Positions 22,801 through 35,125 are shown, numbered from the stretch's first letter. The stretch: DNA of 64,000 nucleotides from Acorus gramineus (GCA_030737835.1 CM060849.1:14861216-14925215), one strand, 5' to 3'. Notes: a model not told the origin generated them from the sequence alone. Made by a program: numbers and translations.

Positions 22801-25800
22801 TGGCCACCACCATCTTATCCGTCTTTATACACCCGCCTTTAAAGGGGTGGTGGCGGGATAGGGATATGTGTGAAGGCAAGTTATGATGAATTCGATTTTG
22901 TAGAACTTCATCTTCAAGAATGTCACATGTTGGTCTCCTTCATCAGTCATCAGTTGTTGGCTGCTATATTGTCCATGGATCACTTGTCTTCAACAGATAG
23001 AGCCCCCTTCTCTCCCCTTCCTTTCCCTCCCCCAATAAAAAAATAATTTGTTTAAAAAAAGAGAAAGATAATAAAAAATAACTGAATAAAAAAGGGGAAA
23101 AAATTCCATTTGCCCATATGTTGCACCTTCCCTTCTTCATGTGGAAGCCTGTTTTTCCTTCTTCTTCTACCTTCCATGCCTTTATATATTCTTCAGCATG
23201 AATGAAGACTCTAATTCTGCTGTATAACTCCCACGCCAACCGTTCCTCCCATTGTTTAGGCTGTGAGAACACTCCCCTCCATCCATATCTCCTTTGCCTT
23301 CTTGATCTAGACTCTATGGAGTTGACATGAACTAATTAAAAGAAGTTGTAATTATATGTCAGAGATTTAAATAAGCATCGGTCAATATGAAGTATAACAT
23401 AACAATAAAAAAGATCAACGAAAATAAGAAAAAAGAAATAAAATGACTGGGATTAAAATGGTTATTATCTATGGCGTAGAAGGAAATAAGATGTGAAGTA
23501 TATTCTTGATATCTTTTTTTCTTGTGGAGGGTGGGTTTGATATAAGGATGGGACAGAGGAGGTGATGATGTCTATCTCAAAGGCAAAGAGCAGAGAAAGA
23601 GAGATATATTTTTTTTTATTCAGTTGACTTGCTAAACAAATCCAACCTTTTTCTTTGAAGATTCATTTGGCCAAGTAATAATTTTCCATGTCTTCTATTG
23701 GCCTCCTTGTAGCAACTAGTATGATATGAGATGACTCCAAGGTAACTGCTTTTTTCCCGTCCATTAATAGTAAAAGATGAATTATCGGAAGGAAAAAAAA
23801 TTGATATTATAGGTGACATACAAATATACAATAGTAATCTCTGTGTAACCGTATAAGGTTGGAGGAAGGCTGGAGATTTGTCAGAAGATACCAAAATGCT
23901 GATTCCATCTTCTGAGATTAATGGGACATAGCATGAGTACTAATGTGTGCAGTCTTATTTTTATTACCTTAAAATTTTATAGAGTAATCTCTGTGTAACC
24001 GTATAAGGTTGGAGGAAGGCTGGAGATTTGTCAGAAGATACCAAAATGCTGATTCCATCTTCTGAGATTAATGGGACATAGCATGAGTACTAATGTGTGC
24101 AGTCTTATTTTTATTACCTTAAAATTTTATAGAGCTTAATTTTGAGACACACTGAAAGATTCACAGCTATTACAACCTTGAAACCTTGATGCATGTGACA
24201 AAACTTTTTTTTCACATTATCTAGAATTTTCTAATTTCACATTTAAATTTCTTCGTTCAAGGGCTTAATTCTGTATTATTGAATACACTATTTTCCGATA
24301 ATGGTAAAATAGCATGTTCTTGTGCAGGCTTTCAATGTTCTCCGTTATGAGATTGGGCAGAGTTATTATTCTCATTATGATGCATTCAACCCATCTGAAT
24401 ATGGCCCACAGAAAAACCAGAGGGTATGGGCTAATAAATTTTTTTACTCTTTCCACACATGCATTTATATATCCTCATTCTTTGGCATCTGTTGTCATTC
24501 GCTTTTGTTCTAAAGAAGTAGATTCAAGTGCCTGCATACCATCAACAAAAAACACCCAATTCAGCCTGTCTGTTGCAGCTATGTCACCAACGAAATACAT
24601 CGACATCGGCTGATTTTTGAAATCCATGCATAAAGTTATTATACAAATTCGGATTTTGATGTTGTATTTAAAGCACAGCGTTAAATATTATACCTGCATT
24701 CTATCTATGTGTTTATCCTAATTAAAGCATAATGCAAATAGTGGTACTGTTTTATGCACTTTCTGGTGAAAGCCTTAAAAACACTTTGGGTGAGGGACCT
24801 TCAAAGACAACAAAAGAAAACATGAAAAAGAAAAGAAACGGGAAAGCTAATACAGAGCCAATCAACTATATAAAACGAAATGTTCACCCATACTTTAGGC
24901 CTATAAAAAACATTGATTCTCATATATTATCCTTAAAAAAATAAAAAAAATATAAAACTATAAAAAATGAAATACCCTATACCTACTTCCAATTCTCCTC
25001 CCATAATACTAGATAAATGATTCAATCCCAAAATAAACTTTCCTCAATCACGCATATATCAGGAAATGTTCGCCCAATTATTCACAATATAAACCATACC
25101 CTCTTAAGATGCATTAGTCACGTGTGAACCAGATACTCCAATAAACCACATGAGACAAAAGGCAATAAATTTGGTCTTCTTGCTTTGATCCCCTTTTCCC
25201 CTCTTCTTTCTAAGCCATCCACGTTGTAATAACATCATTGAAATTTCCATGTGTATTAAAGAGCTTACAAGATCTTGACCCATACACACCTTAATAAGAA
25301 GGGAGGTGTTTCGAAGTAGCCTCCCTATCACCTCATAGCACACATAACATTTCCATTGTTTGCTGATTTAATTTAATTCACTTTGGATATAATCTTGTGC
25401 TTGTTCATCAGCTATATTAAGTGTTTAATCCTTGTTCATGCATGAACTCCCCACACTTAATTTGCAACTTGGGACGTATCCTAATGAACATGTGAAATTG
25501 CACTGAGATGTGTATAAAAGAATTTTGCTCCAAGTTGGGTTTGGTTCGGATTGGATTCATGTTTAGCTTCAAAACAATGCCATTTTAGGAAATTTGAAGT
25601 CATTGTATTTATTCTCTTTGCATCAGTATTGCCAAGTTCACTGACCAAAATGCAAAATGTTAATTCATCATCCAGATAGCCTCATTTTTGTTATATCTCT
25701 CAGACGTTGAAGAAGGGGGGGAAACCATGTTCCCTTTTGAAGTAAGTAGATGGGACTAGTTGTCTCTGAATACTACTGTCTTAAATATGTTAACCATCCT

Positions 25801-26914
25801 GACGATTGTAACATTATATTTTTTGCAGAATGGATTGAATATGGATGGTCTCTATGATTATAAAAAGTGTATTGGTTTGAAAGTGAAGCCCCATCAAGGC
25901 GATGGTCTTCTATTTTATTCAGCATTCCCCAATGGCACAATTGATGCGGTATTGATTTATTTCTTTATTCCCTCAATGACAGTGGTTCAATTTCTTGTGC
26001 CATGGCTGGGAATCACATTTAATTAATCTCTATGAACCAATAGGCAATAATTATATTTGCTAGATGTTTAATGAAATTGAACATATTCTCAACATGCCCC
26101 TCGTTGAGAAACCCATAATATGAGTTGTCCTCATGGCAAATATTATGAAATTTGAAATTAAAGGGTATTGTGGGCTTCACTTAGTAGTAAACACATTCCT
26201 GGATTTCTTATAGGCTATAGATCATAAACACATTATACTTTTGAAGTAGTTCATATCCCCATTGTTACTCGGTGCCTGTTTTTTTATTGCTCAGTGCATA
26301 CACACAGAGATTGTATGATAATTTAACTGCATATGGAGATATGTAAAACTAACTCCTTTTTATGAGCAAAAGATTTGTATTTCTTGAAAGATACACTGTT
26401 CTTTTTTGGATGACAAACTCAGACTGGTCGACAACCATATATAGACGATGACAATGTCTTGAAGCATGTCACTTGGGCCATGGATCCTATATGGAGGTGT
26501 TATGCTCTCAAACAGAGATCATATAAAAAGCATCACTCACCCTCCTCTAATACTGGATCTTGATTTAAAGTGATTCAGAAGAATGCAGCTCTTTCAGAAT
26601 GACAAGTTATACACTAGTCAAAGTAACTCTAAACCATTGAGTTTTGTCTATAGTGTTTAATACACTAAAATCTGACTTACCTTTAACATACATGAAATGT
26701 TTAATTTATTACCTGCCTTCTCTTAATCCATTCTTTTTGGAAAAGTTGGAGATCTATGTTAAGGAATTGCCCCCGATGCACTGACATTTCCATTCTTTAT
26801 GTTTTTGTTTTCTTTCCCTTACAGACCTCGCTTCATGGAAGTTGTCCAGTAATCAAAGGCGAGAAATGGGTGGCGACGAAATGGTTAAGAGACCAAGAAA
26901 TAGACAAAGAATGA
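19840..26914 (+). CDS. Prolyl 4-hydroxylase, type II membrane protein
   Basis: Eight exons: 19840-19959, 20053-20178, 21519-21676, 21874-21976, 24328-24423, 25676-25741, 25829-25948 and 26825-26914. They sum to 879 nt and 292 aa, the usual size for plant P4Hs. A short basic cytosolic tail (MKGKGRGGWGAGAK) is followed by one membrane segment (about 16-38), as in ER/Golgi type II anchors. The 2-oxoglutarate/Fe(II) dioxygenase core shows H185 and D187 in SHYDAF, the distal H267 in SLHGSCPV, and K277 in GEKWVATKW for 2-oxoglutarate; all are intact. It hydroxylates peptidyl proline in secreted proteins such as extensins and arabinogalactan proteins. Intron 2 holds a MITE (20614-20827) and intron 4 holds a perfect 150-bp tandem duplication. 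Family assignment is very secure; the substrate is inferred from the family. Confidence 0.95.
20614..20827. mobile_element. Small TIR element (GTGCGTTTGG type) in P4H intron 2
   Basis: The left end AGGGTGCGTTTGGCC and the right end TTTCAAACGCACCACCCTTA are inverted copies. Internal AAAAGCTAAAAGCTG and CAGTTAAAAGTTGC fit the hAT-like MITEs common in plants that carry GTGCGTTTGG ends. No clean 8-bp target duplication is visible. Confidence 0.55.
23833..24132. repeat. Perfect 150-bp tandem duplication in P4H intron 4
   Basis: Units 23833-23982 and 23983-24132 are identical base for base, both starting AGTAATCTCTGTGTAACCG and ending TTAAAATTTTATAG. Being wholly intronic it should not alter the protein. 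Zero divergence means it is very young or an assembly error. Confidence 0.92.
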
Positions 26915-27694
26915 GGTTTTTAAATTATTGAATTTCTTCCTGATCTCCCAACCATTTCTTCCCCGCATACATACAAAACATAGGCATGATGCAAATTAGA
27001 TAGTAGGATTAATCCTTCCTGGCTTTATAGAAAAAGAAAATGAAAAGTGACCCTCACTCTGATTGCAGAGGCCTTGTTCTTTCCAATTGAACATTTTTGT
27101 AAAACTCATGGATTATTCGTTTAATATATTTCAAATATAAAATCTATGGATTATTGCTTCATGTGGTGTTTGTGCCATAAGTTTTCATGTTGTTTTGGTG
27201 ATACATTGTATTAAGGAGGGGGTTCCGGATTTTTGTAAAACTCATGGAGGTAGTCCCCCAGGTGGCCGAACTGGGTAGAAAGCTTTTCTAGGCTCAGGCA
27301 CGGTTTGTTTTCTTTGTTTGTCCTACCTTTTCTCATCCCACATTGGGACATTGTGTGTTTTGATTTTGATATTGAAATAGATAAGCTCACAGTGAACTCC
27401 CAAAAAAAAAAAAAAAAAGGAACCGTGACCTTATTATGACACAGTATAAATATTAATTATTATTACTAAACAAACAAATTAAAAGAACGAAATATTTTAG
27501 ACATGGCATAATTATAAGTTTTAAATCTTAATCCTTTTAAGCTAAGCCGATAGTAATGTTTATTATATAAATCTAATTTTTATTACATTTTTGTGAATAA
27601 TTTACCGGGTTTTTAATATACTCGTTGCCAATTCTTAAAAACCATATGGTCGACAGGTGCGGGCTGATTGGTTTTCATCTGGTTATTAGACCAT
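26915..27694. other. 3' flank of prolyl 4-hydroxylase
   Basis: Probable 3' UTR followed by spacer. A 20-bp exact direct repeat, ATTTTTGTAAAACTCATGGA, occurs at 27093 and 27229. A retroposon-like stretch ending in an A16 run lies at about 27240-27418, but I could not define its start or a target duplication. Confidence 0.45.
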
Positions 27695-28510
27695 GGGTGA
27701 CTCTATTCATCCCCCTCCAAAATAGTTGCACCCCTCTCTATATAGATATTTAAAGAAAGAATTATTTATAAATAGATAAGTTGCACCCCCCTCTATATTG
27801 AATTATTGTTCTGCACTCTCACTGTTGTCGAATATGTGGACATTATAACTGTCAACGCGCAAATGTTTCCAACCCAGCATTTTGTATAGTGTATCGACAG
27901 TGTGACTGTCGACGATGTTGAAAGAAATCGACACAACAATTGTCCAAGTGTACTAGTCCAGGGGACAGTATGATCCGTTCGACACTTTGTATGTCGACCA
28001 AACTAACTCACATCGATAGTAGGGGTGTCGACATGATCAGGTCTAAATTTTACCCTCTTAATTCATGTCGTTCGACACTAAAGATGTCAATGGAAGCAAT
28101 TTCCGTCAACACATGCAGTGTCGCACACAACAACGAAAATAAAATAGTGAAAAACTTGGTTGACACCTCTATGCATGCATGCATGATACATGATTGATTG
28201 GTGACATGAAGGTGCAAGACAACATAACATTACAGACCTTGCCTACCCTCTTGTGCATGAACAAAAGATGATAAAACCCAATAAGAAATGATTGATGGAG
28301 AGGGAATCTGAGAAGGAAAAAAAAAACTGAGAGAGAGACGACAAAGATTCATGGGTGAGAGAGTTAGGGTTTTTGTTAAGGAGGGGGTGCACATGAATTC
28401 AAAAATGAGGTTATATATGAGGGGGGTTTTAATGAAACACCTAAAAAGTGAGGGGGGTAATTACAAAAGAGGGATGCACCTATTTTTGAGAGGGGTGAAT
28501 AGAACCACCC
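27695..28510. mobile_element. Non-autonomous DNA transposon with GTCGA-rich interior
   Basis: An 816-bp element. The left end GGGTGACTCTATTCATCCCC and the right end (reverse complement GGGTGGTTCTATTCACCCCT) are inverted repeats that continue into AAAATAG-TGCA-CCCTCT on both sides, about 45 bp. The left flank is TTAGACCAT (27686-27694). The right flank is TTAGACAGACCAT, which is the same 9 bases with AGAC doubled, so a 9-bp target duplication (Mutator-like size) is likely. The interior has many GTCGAC/TCGACA words and a G-rich right part. No transposase is encoded. Confidence 0.7.
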
Positions 28511-28953
28511 TTAGACAGACCATCGGATCTTGAGAGTAAATTGAACGGGAATTCAAAAAGCCGGTTAAAACAATGTTGGGACTAGTCAATGGCAAGGTTG
28601 TTTTGTTTATTAGAGTGATTCGGCTACGTGGCGGGACGTGGGCGTCCCCGTAGTGGATCCGTTGCACTGTATGTTTAAATTTACCTTCCTCGTCTTCGAA
28701 CAGCGTTGGAAGTGATGACGTAATGACACATAGAATGATCGAATAAAAAGGAAAGAAACGGAATATCCACTGTAACCCGCGGAGTTATAGACAGGATTCG
28801 AACGTTACACTTGAATCGCCTTCTCCCCTCTGTAACGGCTATTTTCATTTTCAAATATTTTCCGTAAAAAACACGAAAACCATTCTCTCTCGATCTCTAT
28901 CTCGATCTCGATTTCTCTCTCTCTCTCTCTTTCAAGTTCTTGAGAGTCCTTCA
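28511..28953. promoter_or_regulatory. Promoter and 5' UTR region of the coiled-coil gene
   Basis: There is no clear TATA box. The last 70 bp before the ATG are a CT-rich tract (CTCTCTCGATCTCTATCTCG, then a (CT)n run to about 28931), a common 5' UTR feature of plant housekeeping genes. The upstream boundary is set by the transposon ending at 28510, so the promoter is at most about 440 bp or includes transposon DNA. Confidence 0.4.
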
Positions 28954-31900
28954 ATGGAGTCCGATTGCATCTCCGCAGTTCAAGAAGCACAGATCAGTGA
29001 AACGACACTCGTTGTCAGTCCTCAGATGAATGGTTGTGATGTCGAAGTGGAGGCGGAGACGGTGGCGACCCTCAAATCCGGCAAGGTACCTCTTTTAGGG
29101 TTTGATCGGTGAAAAATTAGGGTTTGTTCAACTTGAATCGTGTCTTCGATCCCTTTCTGTTATATTTGGTGTTCTTGATTTCAACACGTTTTCTAAAGCC
29201 TGAATGGCTGATTTTGATCTTTGACTTGCTGTGACGAATTAGGGTTTTGGAGTTTGCTCAGTTGAACTTGGATCTTGTTCTCCTGCAACGCCACCCGCCG
29301 TCAGTCCTAAGATGAATGGTTGTGATGTTGAAGTGGAACCGGTGACGGTGGCACCGCTCAAATCTGGGAAGGTATGTCTTGTTTGGGTTTTCTTCAACTT
29401 GAATCATTCGTTGGTCCCTCATATTTGTTGTTCGTGATTTTAACACATAGTTCTAAAACCTGATCAATCATCCTTGACTTCTCATGTAAAGATATTTTGG
29501 AAAAACCATCGACTTTGATTTGGTTTTTCATGTTTTGGAAACCTTAATATTATTCAAATGGTTTTTTTCCTAGATTGTCAAATGAATTAGGGTTTTTTTT
29601 TTTTTTTGTTCTTTAGTGATCTTGATTAGTTCAAATCTATTTTTTTTACTAGATATATCTGCAGATTGTATATTTTATTTGCTCGAATTTATTTCAGTAT
29701 GAACTATTCTTTGTTCTTCATTTTAAAAAAAATTAAATTTTCATTCACGTTTATTGCATAGAGTGGAGGATCAAGGGAGAATGGACATTCATCATTGAAT
29801 GGCGTTAACAAATCAAATGTGCAAATTAAGAAGCCCCCTCATCGGAAGAGTGTTTCCCCGATCAACTGGTTCCCTCGGAAAAAGACCGAGACTTTCCTAA
29901 AGAAGAAGATAAGGCTCCTTCAGGTGATTCCTATGTTTCCAGTTTATCCCCTTTGATTGTTATTCAGTTTTATGCCAAATAATTTGGATTTATGAATGAA
30001 ATTCAGCTTCATAATCAATGTTAATGGGATTTATGGTTATGTTAAATGAATAATCTTTCTGAGTAAGTTGAATGATTTTTCACTGTGTAATTGGATCATT
30101 AGTTCCATCAATAGAAAGCAAACCATGATCATTATTCAAGAACTGTAGATGTTGAATTAGGATCACTGAACTGATGAAATTCAAGATTTTGTGTATTTTG
30201 TAAATCTCTTGTTTATTGTAGTGGGCCTCCTTAGTATGATATGAGGTTCATGTGCATCAGTTATTTTTATAAGCTACTTTTGTTGATTTTGGATTTAAAA
30301 TGAAAACACTAATAATGTAGAGTTTGGATTTAATGTAGAGTTTGGATTCTATTTGGTTTGAATCTAACACTGTTGATTTCCAACTAAACCTCCTTTAGGA
30401 AGGAGGAGGTATGAAGTCATCTCTTGATGAGACCCTTTATGACTCCAATCCTCACTATTCAAGGGTCTTGCGGGAGAAGATTGCAACAAGGAAAGCTGCA
30501 AGCAAGGCTATGGAGGCTCGAAAAGCTGCAATGGTGGAGGCATCTTGGTGTCGAATTTTACGAGCAGCCAGGTTTGTGGCTTTTATGATAGCAAAATAAC
30601 TCCAGAAAAAGATGGCATTTGCTTTCTATGCATGCCAACACACATACCCTGATTTATTTTCCCTTGCTTTCTGTAATTCCATGTGCCCATCAGGATCCAA
30701 AGCAAAGAAGCTGAAGCTCAGTTGGTCAGAGCAGAAAGTTTTGTTGAGGAAGCTTTTCAGGAAGCAGCTGCACTGGGCGTGATACTGTATGACAGGCCTG
30801 ATTGCCCTCGAAGACCTTGTGAAATAGAATCATCCTCAGTCATAGGAGGGGGATCTACTCACAAGGTCAGTGCATCTTTTGAAACAGAATTTGAAGTTGA
30901 TAAAGAAGTCACAGCTGCAGTCAGGACAGCCTTCATTCGACTGGCAAGTTGTGCTTCAGAGAAGAAGGATTTCAAGGACTTACTGCAGAAAATCAGCCAG
31001 AACCCAGTCATGAAAGAGACGGAGGGTCAGTTGATGGTTTCTTCAGAATGCGTGCCAGATTCTGGTGCAGAAATCACACAGGAATTGCAGGTTTCTGGTT
31101 TTGCTTTGAGTGACGCTGTTGAGACAAAGGGCACAAATATGAGGAGAAGAAAGGGTGAGGAAGATGAGCTCTCTCATGGTGCTGGAAAGTTCCTTGATTC
31201 AAAGCTTGTTGTTGTGATGCATGAGAGGTTAAAATGCTTGAAAGAAGACGAACTATCATCGCTTGCTACAATAGTCGCCACTTGTGGTTTGAATGCTGCC
31301 CTTCACAAAGAAAATGGTAAACAACATAATCCTTACTCTTTCACAGGGCGCAGTGGAGATCCGTTGGCCACTTTGGGAAGGAGTACATTAAGGAGAAAAT
31401 CCAGTATTACAGAAGCAGCAGAAATACCCAGTCTGGATAAGTTTCTGGTAAAGCACTACTCAAAGCTGGAGAAAGAGGTTTTGGAAGCAAGGAACTCTAG
31501 CAAATCACTTGTTGATGGGGAGAGCAGACTGGTTAATTCAAAACATGACACGGGCCTGACAGGGTCTAATTGTGATGTTGGATGTGCTCTTGTTAAAGAT
31601 GACTTGCATAGTGATAGTGGAGGAGATGGTAAAGAAAATGTAACAGCTAACACACTCATGCCATTATCAATACACTGTGGGGAATCACAGAAATTAAAGG
31701 AATCAACTAATATATCATCAAGTCAAGTAGTGGACGGGAAGTATATATCAAGGATTGAAAAGGCTAAATTGGAAGCACTGGAGGCATTTAATATGTGCAG
31801 CCAAGGTGGGAAAACAAATGTGGAGAACAGTCTCGAGAGCATCCTACTGAAGCCTGTGCATAGGTTGGAAAGAGAGAAAATGCAAGCGTCAAAACTTGGG

Positions 31901-32686
31901 AGGAGTACATTGAATCAGAGAGATCAGCATAAGAAACAAAACACCATATCTGGAGAATGTGAAGGCCTAGATAAGGTTCTCGTAAAGCATGTCTCCAGGC
32001 TTGAAAAAGAGAAAATGGAAGCAGCTCTTACAAATGAAGAATTTGTGTGGGTGAGAAAGGACCAGCAGAAGGAGGAGAAGGTGGGGCAAAGCCTGGATGA
32101 TGTCTTAGTGAAGCATCAGTCAAGGCTTGAAAAAGAGAAAATGGCAGCAGCTACTGCAACTGAAGAATTTGTGAGAGTGAGAAAGGACCAGCAGAAGGAG
32201 GAGAAGGTGGGGGAAAGCCTGGATGATGTCTTAGTGAAGCATCAGTCAAGGCTTGAAAAGGAGAAAATGGCAGCCACTACTGCAACTGAAGAAGTTGTGA
32301 GAGTGAGAAACAGGGACCTGCAAAGGAAGAAGACTGACGAGAGCCTCGATGATATCTTAGTGAAACATCAGTCAAGGCTTGAGAAGGAAAAAATGGCTTC
32401 TGGCCAGCAATTACTGCTCCATGTCAAATCTTCAGATGCTCGTCGTGAAGCAAGGGAGAAGGAGTTGCAAGAGGCATGGGGAGGCTTGAGCCTGGGGAAC
32501 TCGATTAAGCCACATCTCTCGAGGCTCGAGCGAGACAGGGTGAGTGGTGAATTCCTTGTATTGAGTTCTCTTGATTAGCAAATTTTATATTTTCCATTCA
32601 AAGTGCACATCTAAAGTTGTTTTGTTTTTCAGGCTGCTTGGAGGAGAGCGGAGGAGGAGGAACGAAGGCACACAGGGGCAGTTTAA
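28954..32686 (+). CDS. Plant coiled-coil repeat protein of unknown function
   Basis: Exons 28954-29085, 29243-29371, 29762-29923, 30399-30571, 30694-32539 and 32633-32686 sum to 2496 nt and 831 aa. Residues about 88-141 are basic (PPHRKSVSPINWFPRKK). Residues 142-240 form an Ala/Glu/Arg-rich helical segment (KIATRKAASKAMEARKAA). The C-terminal third (about 626-765) carries four units built on SLDDVLVKHQSRLEKEKM, two of them near-identical with a 42-aa period. The end is Glu/Arg-rich (AAWRRAEEEERR). Similar proteins are conserved in plants, but I cannot name a tested function. Exon 2 duplicates the end of exon 1. The gene is intact; its role is unknown, with a scaffold or cytoskeletal role only a guess from the coiled coils. 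Confidence 0.85.
29014..29371 (+). repeat. Exon plus intron tandem duplication (period 286 bp)
   Basis: The last 72 nt of exon 1 (29014-29085) and of exon 2 (29300-29371) align without gaps at 62 of 72 positions, both encoding VSP-x-MNGCDVEVE and ending LKSGK at the donor. The intron starts also match: CAACTTGAATC, a TATTTG(G/T)TGTTC-TGATTT block and TTCTAAA.CCTGA occur in the same order after each exon. Confidence 0.85.
32061..32312 (+). repeat. 126-bp coding tandem repeat
   Basis: Two nearly identical 126-bp units (starting ACCAGCAGAAGGAGGAGAAG at 32061 and 32187) encode the 42-aa coiled-coil units. More diverged units flank them on both sides. The length keeps the frame, so copy number could vary between alleles without breaking the protein. 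Confidence 0.85.
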
Positions 32687-32839
32687 AGTCTTCTACTGGA
32701 CTGCTAACATTGGTAGAAGATTCTTTTTTGGCAAGGGGGGTGTCAAATGGTGAAATTGTAAACTCCGTCTGTTCTTATTTTTCAATTCGTTTACCTTCAA
32801 GATTTGCATGAGAAATTATTTCATGGTACTTTAAACAAC

Positions 32840-33350
32840 ATATTCTATTGATCTTTTACACATGCTGAAATCTTTGGAGCATGGAATAACAGTATGTTTT
32901 TTTCTAATCTCAAAGATTGTTAGATGTGGACATGAAGCGTGTATATATAAATATGGATCATCTTTCTATATTCAATCATCATTGGATTCATTGATCTTTA
33001 TGAGCGTATTTTCCAAGATTTTTTTCTTGAAGATCTTTGGGGCTTCTCCCCCAACTCAATTCTCTATTCCTTTTTAGATTGACTTATTGATCTTTTTTAA
33101 CATTCTGAATCTTTTACAGCATGAAATAACAGTATTTTTTTTCTAACTTCAAAGTTCATTAGAGGTGGACAAAAAGTATATACATAATTACATGTAGATC
33201 ATCTTTCCATATTCAATCATCATTGATTCACTATAAGGTTTATGAGCATATTTTCTTAAGTTTTTGTTCTTTTCTTGAAGATCTTAGAGTCCCCCCTTGG
33301 CCCCTCCCATTCACACACAAATTCAAATATTTTATTCCTTTTAGATTGCA
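32840..33350. repeat. Diverged tandem duplication, period 240 bp
   Basis: Downstream of the coiled-coil gene, two units share CATG(G/A)AATAACAGTAT (32879 and 33119), CATATTCAATCATCATTG-type strings, TCTTGAAGATCTT and a terminal TATTCCTTTT-AGATTG. It is non-coding. Confidence 0.75.
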
Positions 33351-34285
33351 CTGCTGAAAAAGTAATACCATGTTGATTTGCAGATCTCTTTTCTAGATAC
33401 AAAAGCATGATGATGATTGTTGAGTAGTTAATCTAGTTTATGATGCCATAAGGCACCACAATGATCATTAATCTAGTTTATGATGCATTGAGAGACTTAA
33501 AACCTTTGGTCCTCAACATCCTCTTCATTTACTTTCAAGATTTCTTTTGAAATGGAGATTCTCCGTCTTTGTGAAGTTTTGATCCAAGATCACAGACCCA
33601 CCGACGTGAAGTTTCCAACAATGCTAAGTAACAGAAGATCAAATAAGCTTAATTTTTATATAGATTCTCTCTTTGAAGCTATGAACTGTCAATTACATTT
33701 CACTCAACTCATATTTGACTTGGCCACACTCTTAAAAGTTTTGCTTGAATTTCTTCTAAATCTGTGTTACGTGTAACTCTCTCACCTAATTTCTTCTTTC
33801 TTATGGTACCGCTCTTCTATATTTATTTTTTTTAGCGAAATTTAGTCATGTTCTATTTTTGAAGTGAGAAAGAACATGATTGAATGAGATGAGAAGAGAA
33901 GAATAAAAACATAGCTACAGCAGTTGTTCGGTGTGTAATTTTAGGTAAACAATGAGACTGAATCCAGTACTCTGTTGTCAACCACTGACCCATGTTCCAA
34001 GCCCATTTTTTGCATTGTCATTCATTATCTAAAATCTCTGTTATCTGCAGGAACAAAGGGAAATAATAAATTAGGAACAAAAGGCATTACAAAACGGGAG
34101 AAGCTAGAAAACACATCTCTAAGAAATTAAACTTCGACTTCACATTGAGATAACTATAATTTTATGACTGTTTGCAAACTGGGTGGATCACGTTACTCAA
34201 GCCTATAAATACTTTGAGTTTTATTTAAAAGTTTATATCCTGTCTTCAATGAATTATAAAGATTCATTTATAAAAGAAGTAAGAC
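33351..34285. other. AT-rich spacer, nothing recognised
   Basis: A short direct repeat, TAATCTAGTTTATGATGC, occurs at about 33429 and 33469. No gene or element boundaries are seen. Confidence 0.45.
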
Positions 34286-34660
34286 CTCGTTTGGATAGAG
34301 GCATAAACTATTCTGGAGTTTATATTTATTCCAGGAATTGTTAACTTTATCAATGGAATAAGTGATTTTTTGTTTGGTTGTGTTTTCAGTTATTCTCGTT
34401 GAGAAATTTAATAATAAAGGTTGGAGTGTTTGGTTGATGAAAAATAGTGTAAATAAGGTGTAAAAGTTGATTTGACATGTGAACCTCATTAATGTATAAG
34501 AGGTGATGACATGTGATTTAATATGTGGGTCCCCTTATACTAATGGAGGAATAATACAATTCCATGGAGAGGCTTAGAATACAAATACCAACTTATTTTC
34601 ATCTAATTCTGCATAGCTATAACCCTTTATACCACCTACCCAAATAACTTTTTTACCTTT
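34286..34660. mobile_element. DNA transposon relic, TTTTTTGTTTGGTTGTG family, copy 2
   Basis: Begins near CGTTTGGATAGAGGCATAA and ends near ACCACCTACCCAAATAAC, which are roughly inverted. The interior shares AGTGATTTTTTGTTTGGTTG and following blocks with 16225-16630. A C13 run follows at about 34664. It is non-coding. Confidence 0.5.
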
Positions 34661-34869
34661 ACACCCCCCCCCCCCCCTCCTCCTATTTCACCCTTTATTC
34701 CCCCATCCAGATAAAAGATTATATGTTGCACCTAACAAGGTATATACATACGATCGCACGACTATATATTGCACTGCATATAATATCACCCTAAAAAAGA
34801 AGAGCTATGATTTAAAAGATGATATGAAAAAATAATATTTGATGCATGGATATATAAACCAAAAGTCCC

Positions 34870-35125
34870 TTCCGTGTTTGGCACGGTGGTTAGGGATACC
34901 CCCACTTTACGAGGGGGTTGTGGTATCGATTCCTTCGTACCGTAGGACGTGGAAAAATATATTCTAACAGCCCATTTGGGCTGGGTTTCCTGGGCTCTAG
35001 CCCATTGTTGTCCCTGGGTCTTGTTGGCCTATGTATATGTAATTCTAGTTTGTCCTAGCTGTTTTCAAGTCGGGACTATTGCCCTGTCTGGACTTTTGTA
35101 CTATCCATAAAATAAAATAACAAAG
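34870..35125 (+). mobile_element. Candidate tRNA-derived SINE
   Basis: GGCACGGTGGTTAGGGATA (A-box-like) followed about 35 bp later by GGTATCGATTCC (B-box-like, one extra base) gives a tRNA-like head. The body continues through a pyrimidine-rich segment to an AT-rich end near ACTATCCATAAAATAAAATA. I found no clear target duplication, so the limits are approximate. Confidence 0.45.

Noticed and set aside
24314-24613. ORFs overlapping P4H exon 5
   Set aside because: Alternative frames; only the frame reading SHYDAFNPSEYG continues the dioxygenase across exons.
27093-27248. 20-bp exact direct repeat after P4H as a target-site duplication
   Set aside because: The 116 bp between the copies show no retroposon tail or inverted ends, so I could not call an element.
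28805-28990. Minus-strand ORF with a Glu/Arg/Ile repeat
   Set aside because: Translation of the CT-rich 5' UTR tract of the coiled-coil gene on the wrong strand.
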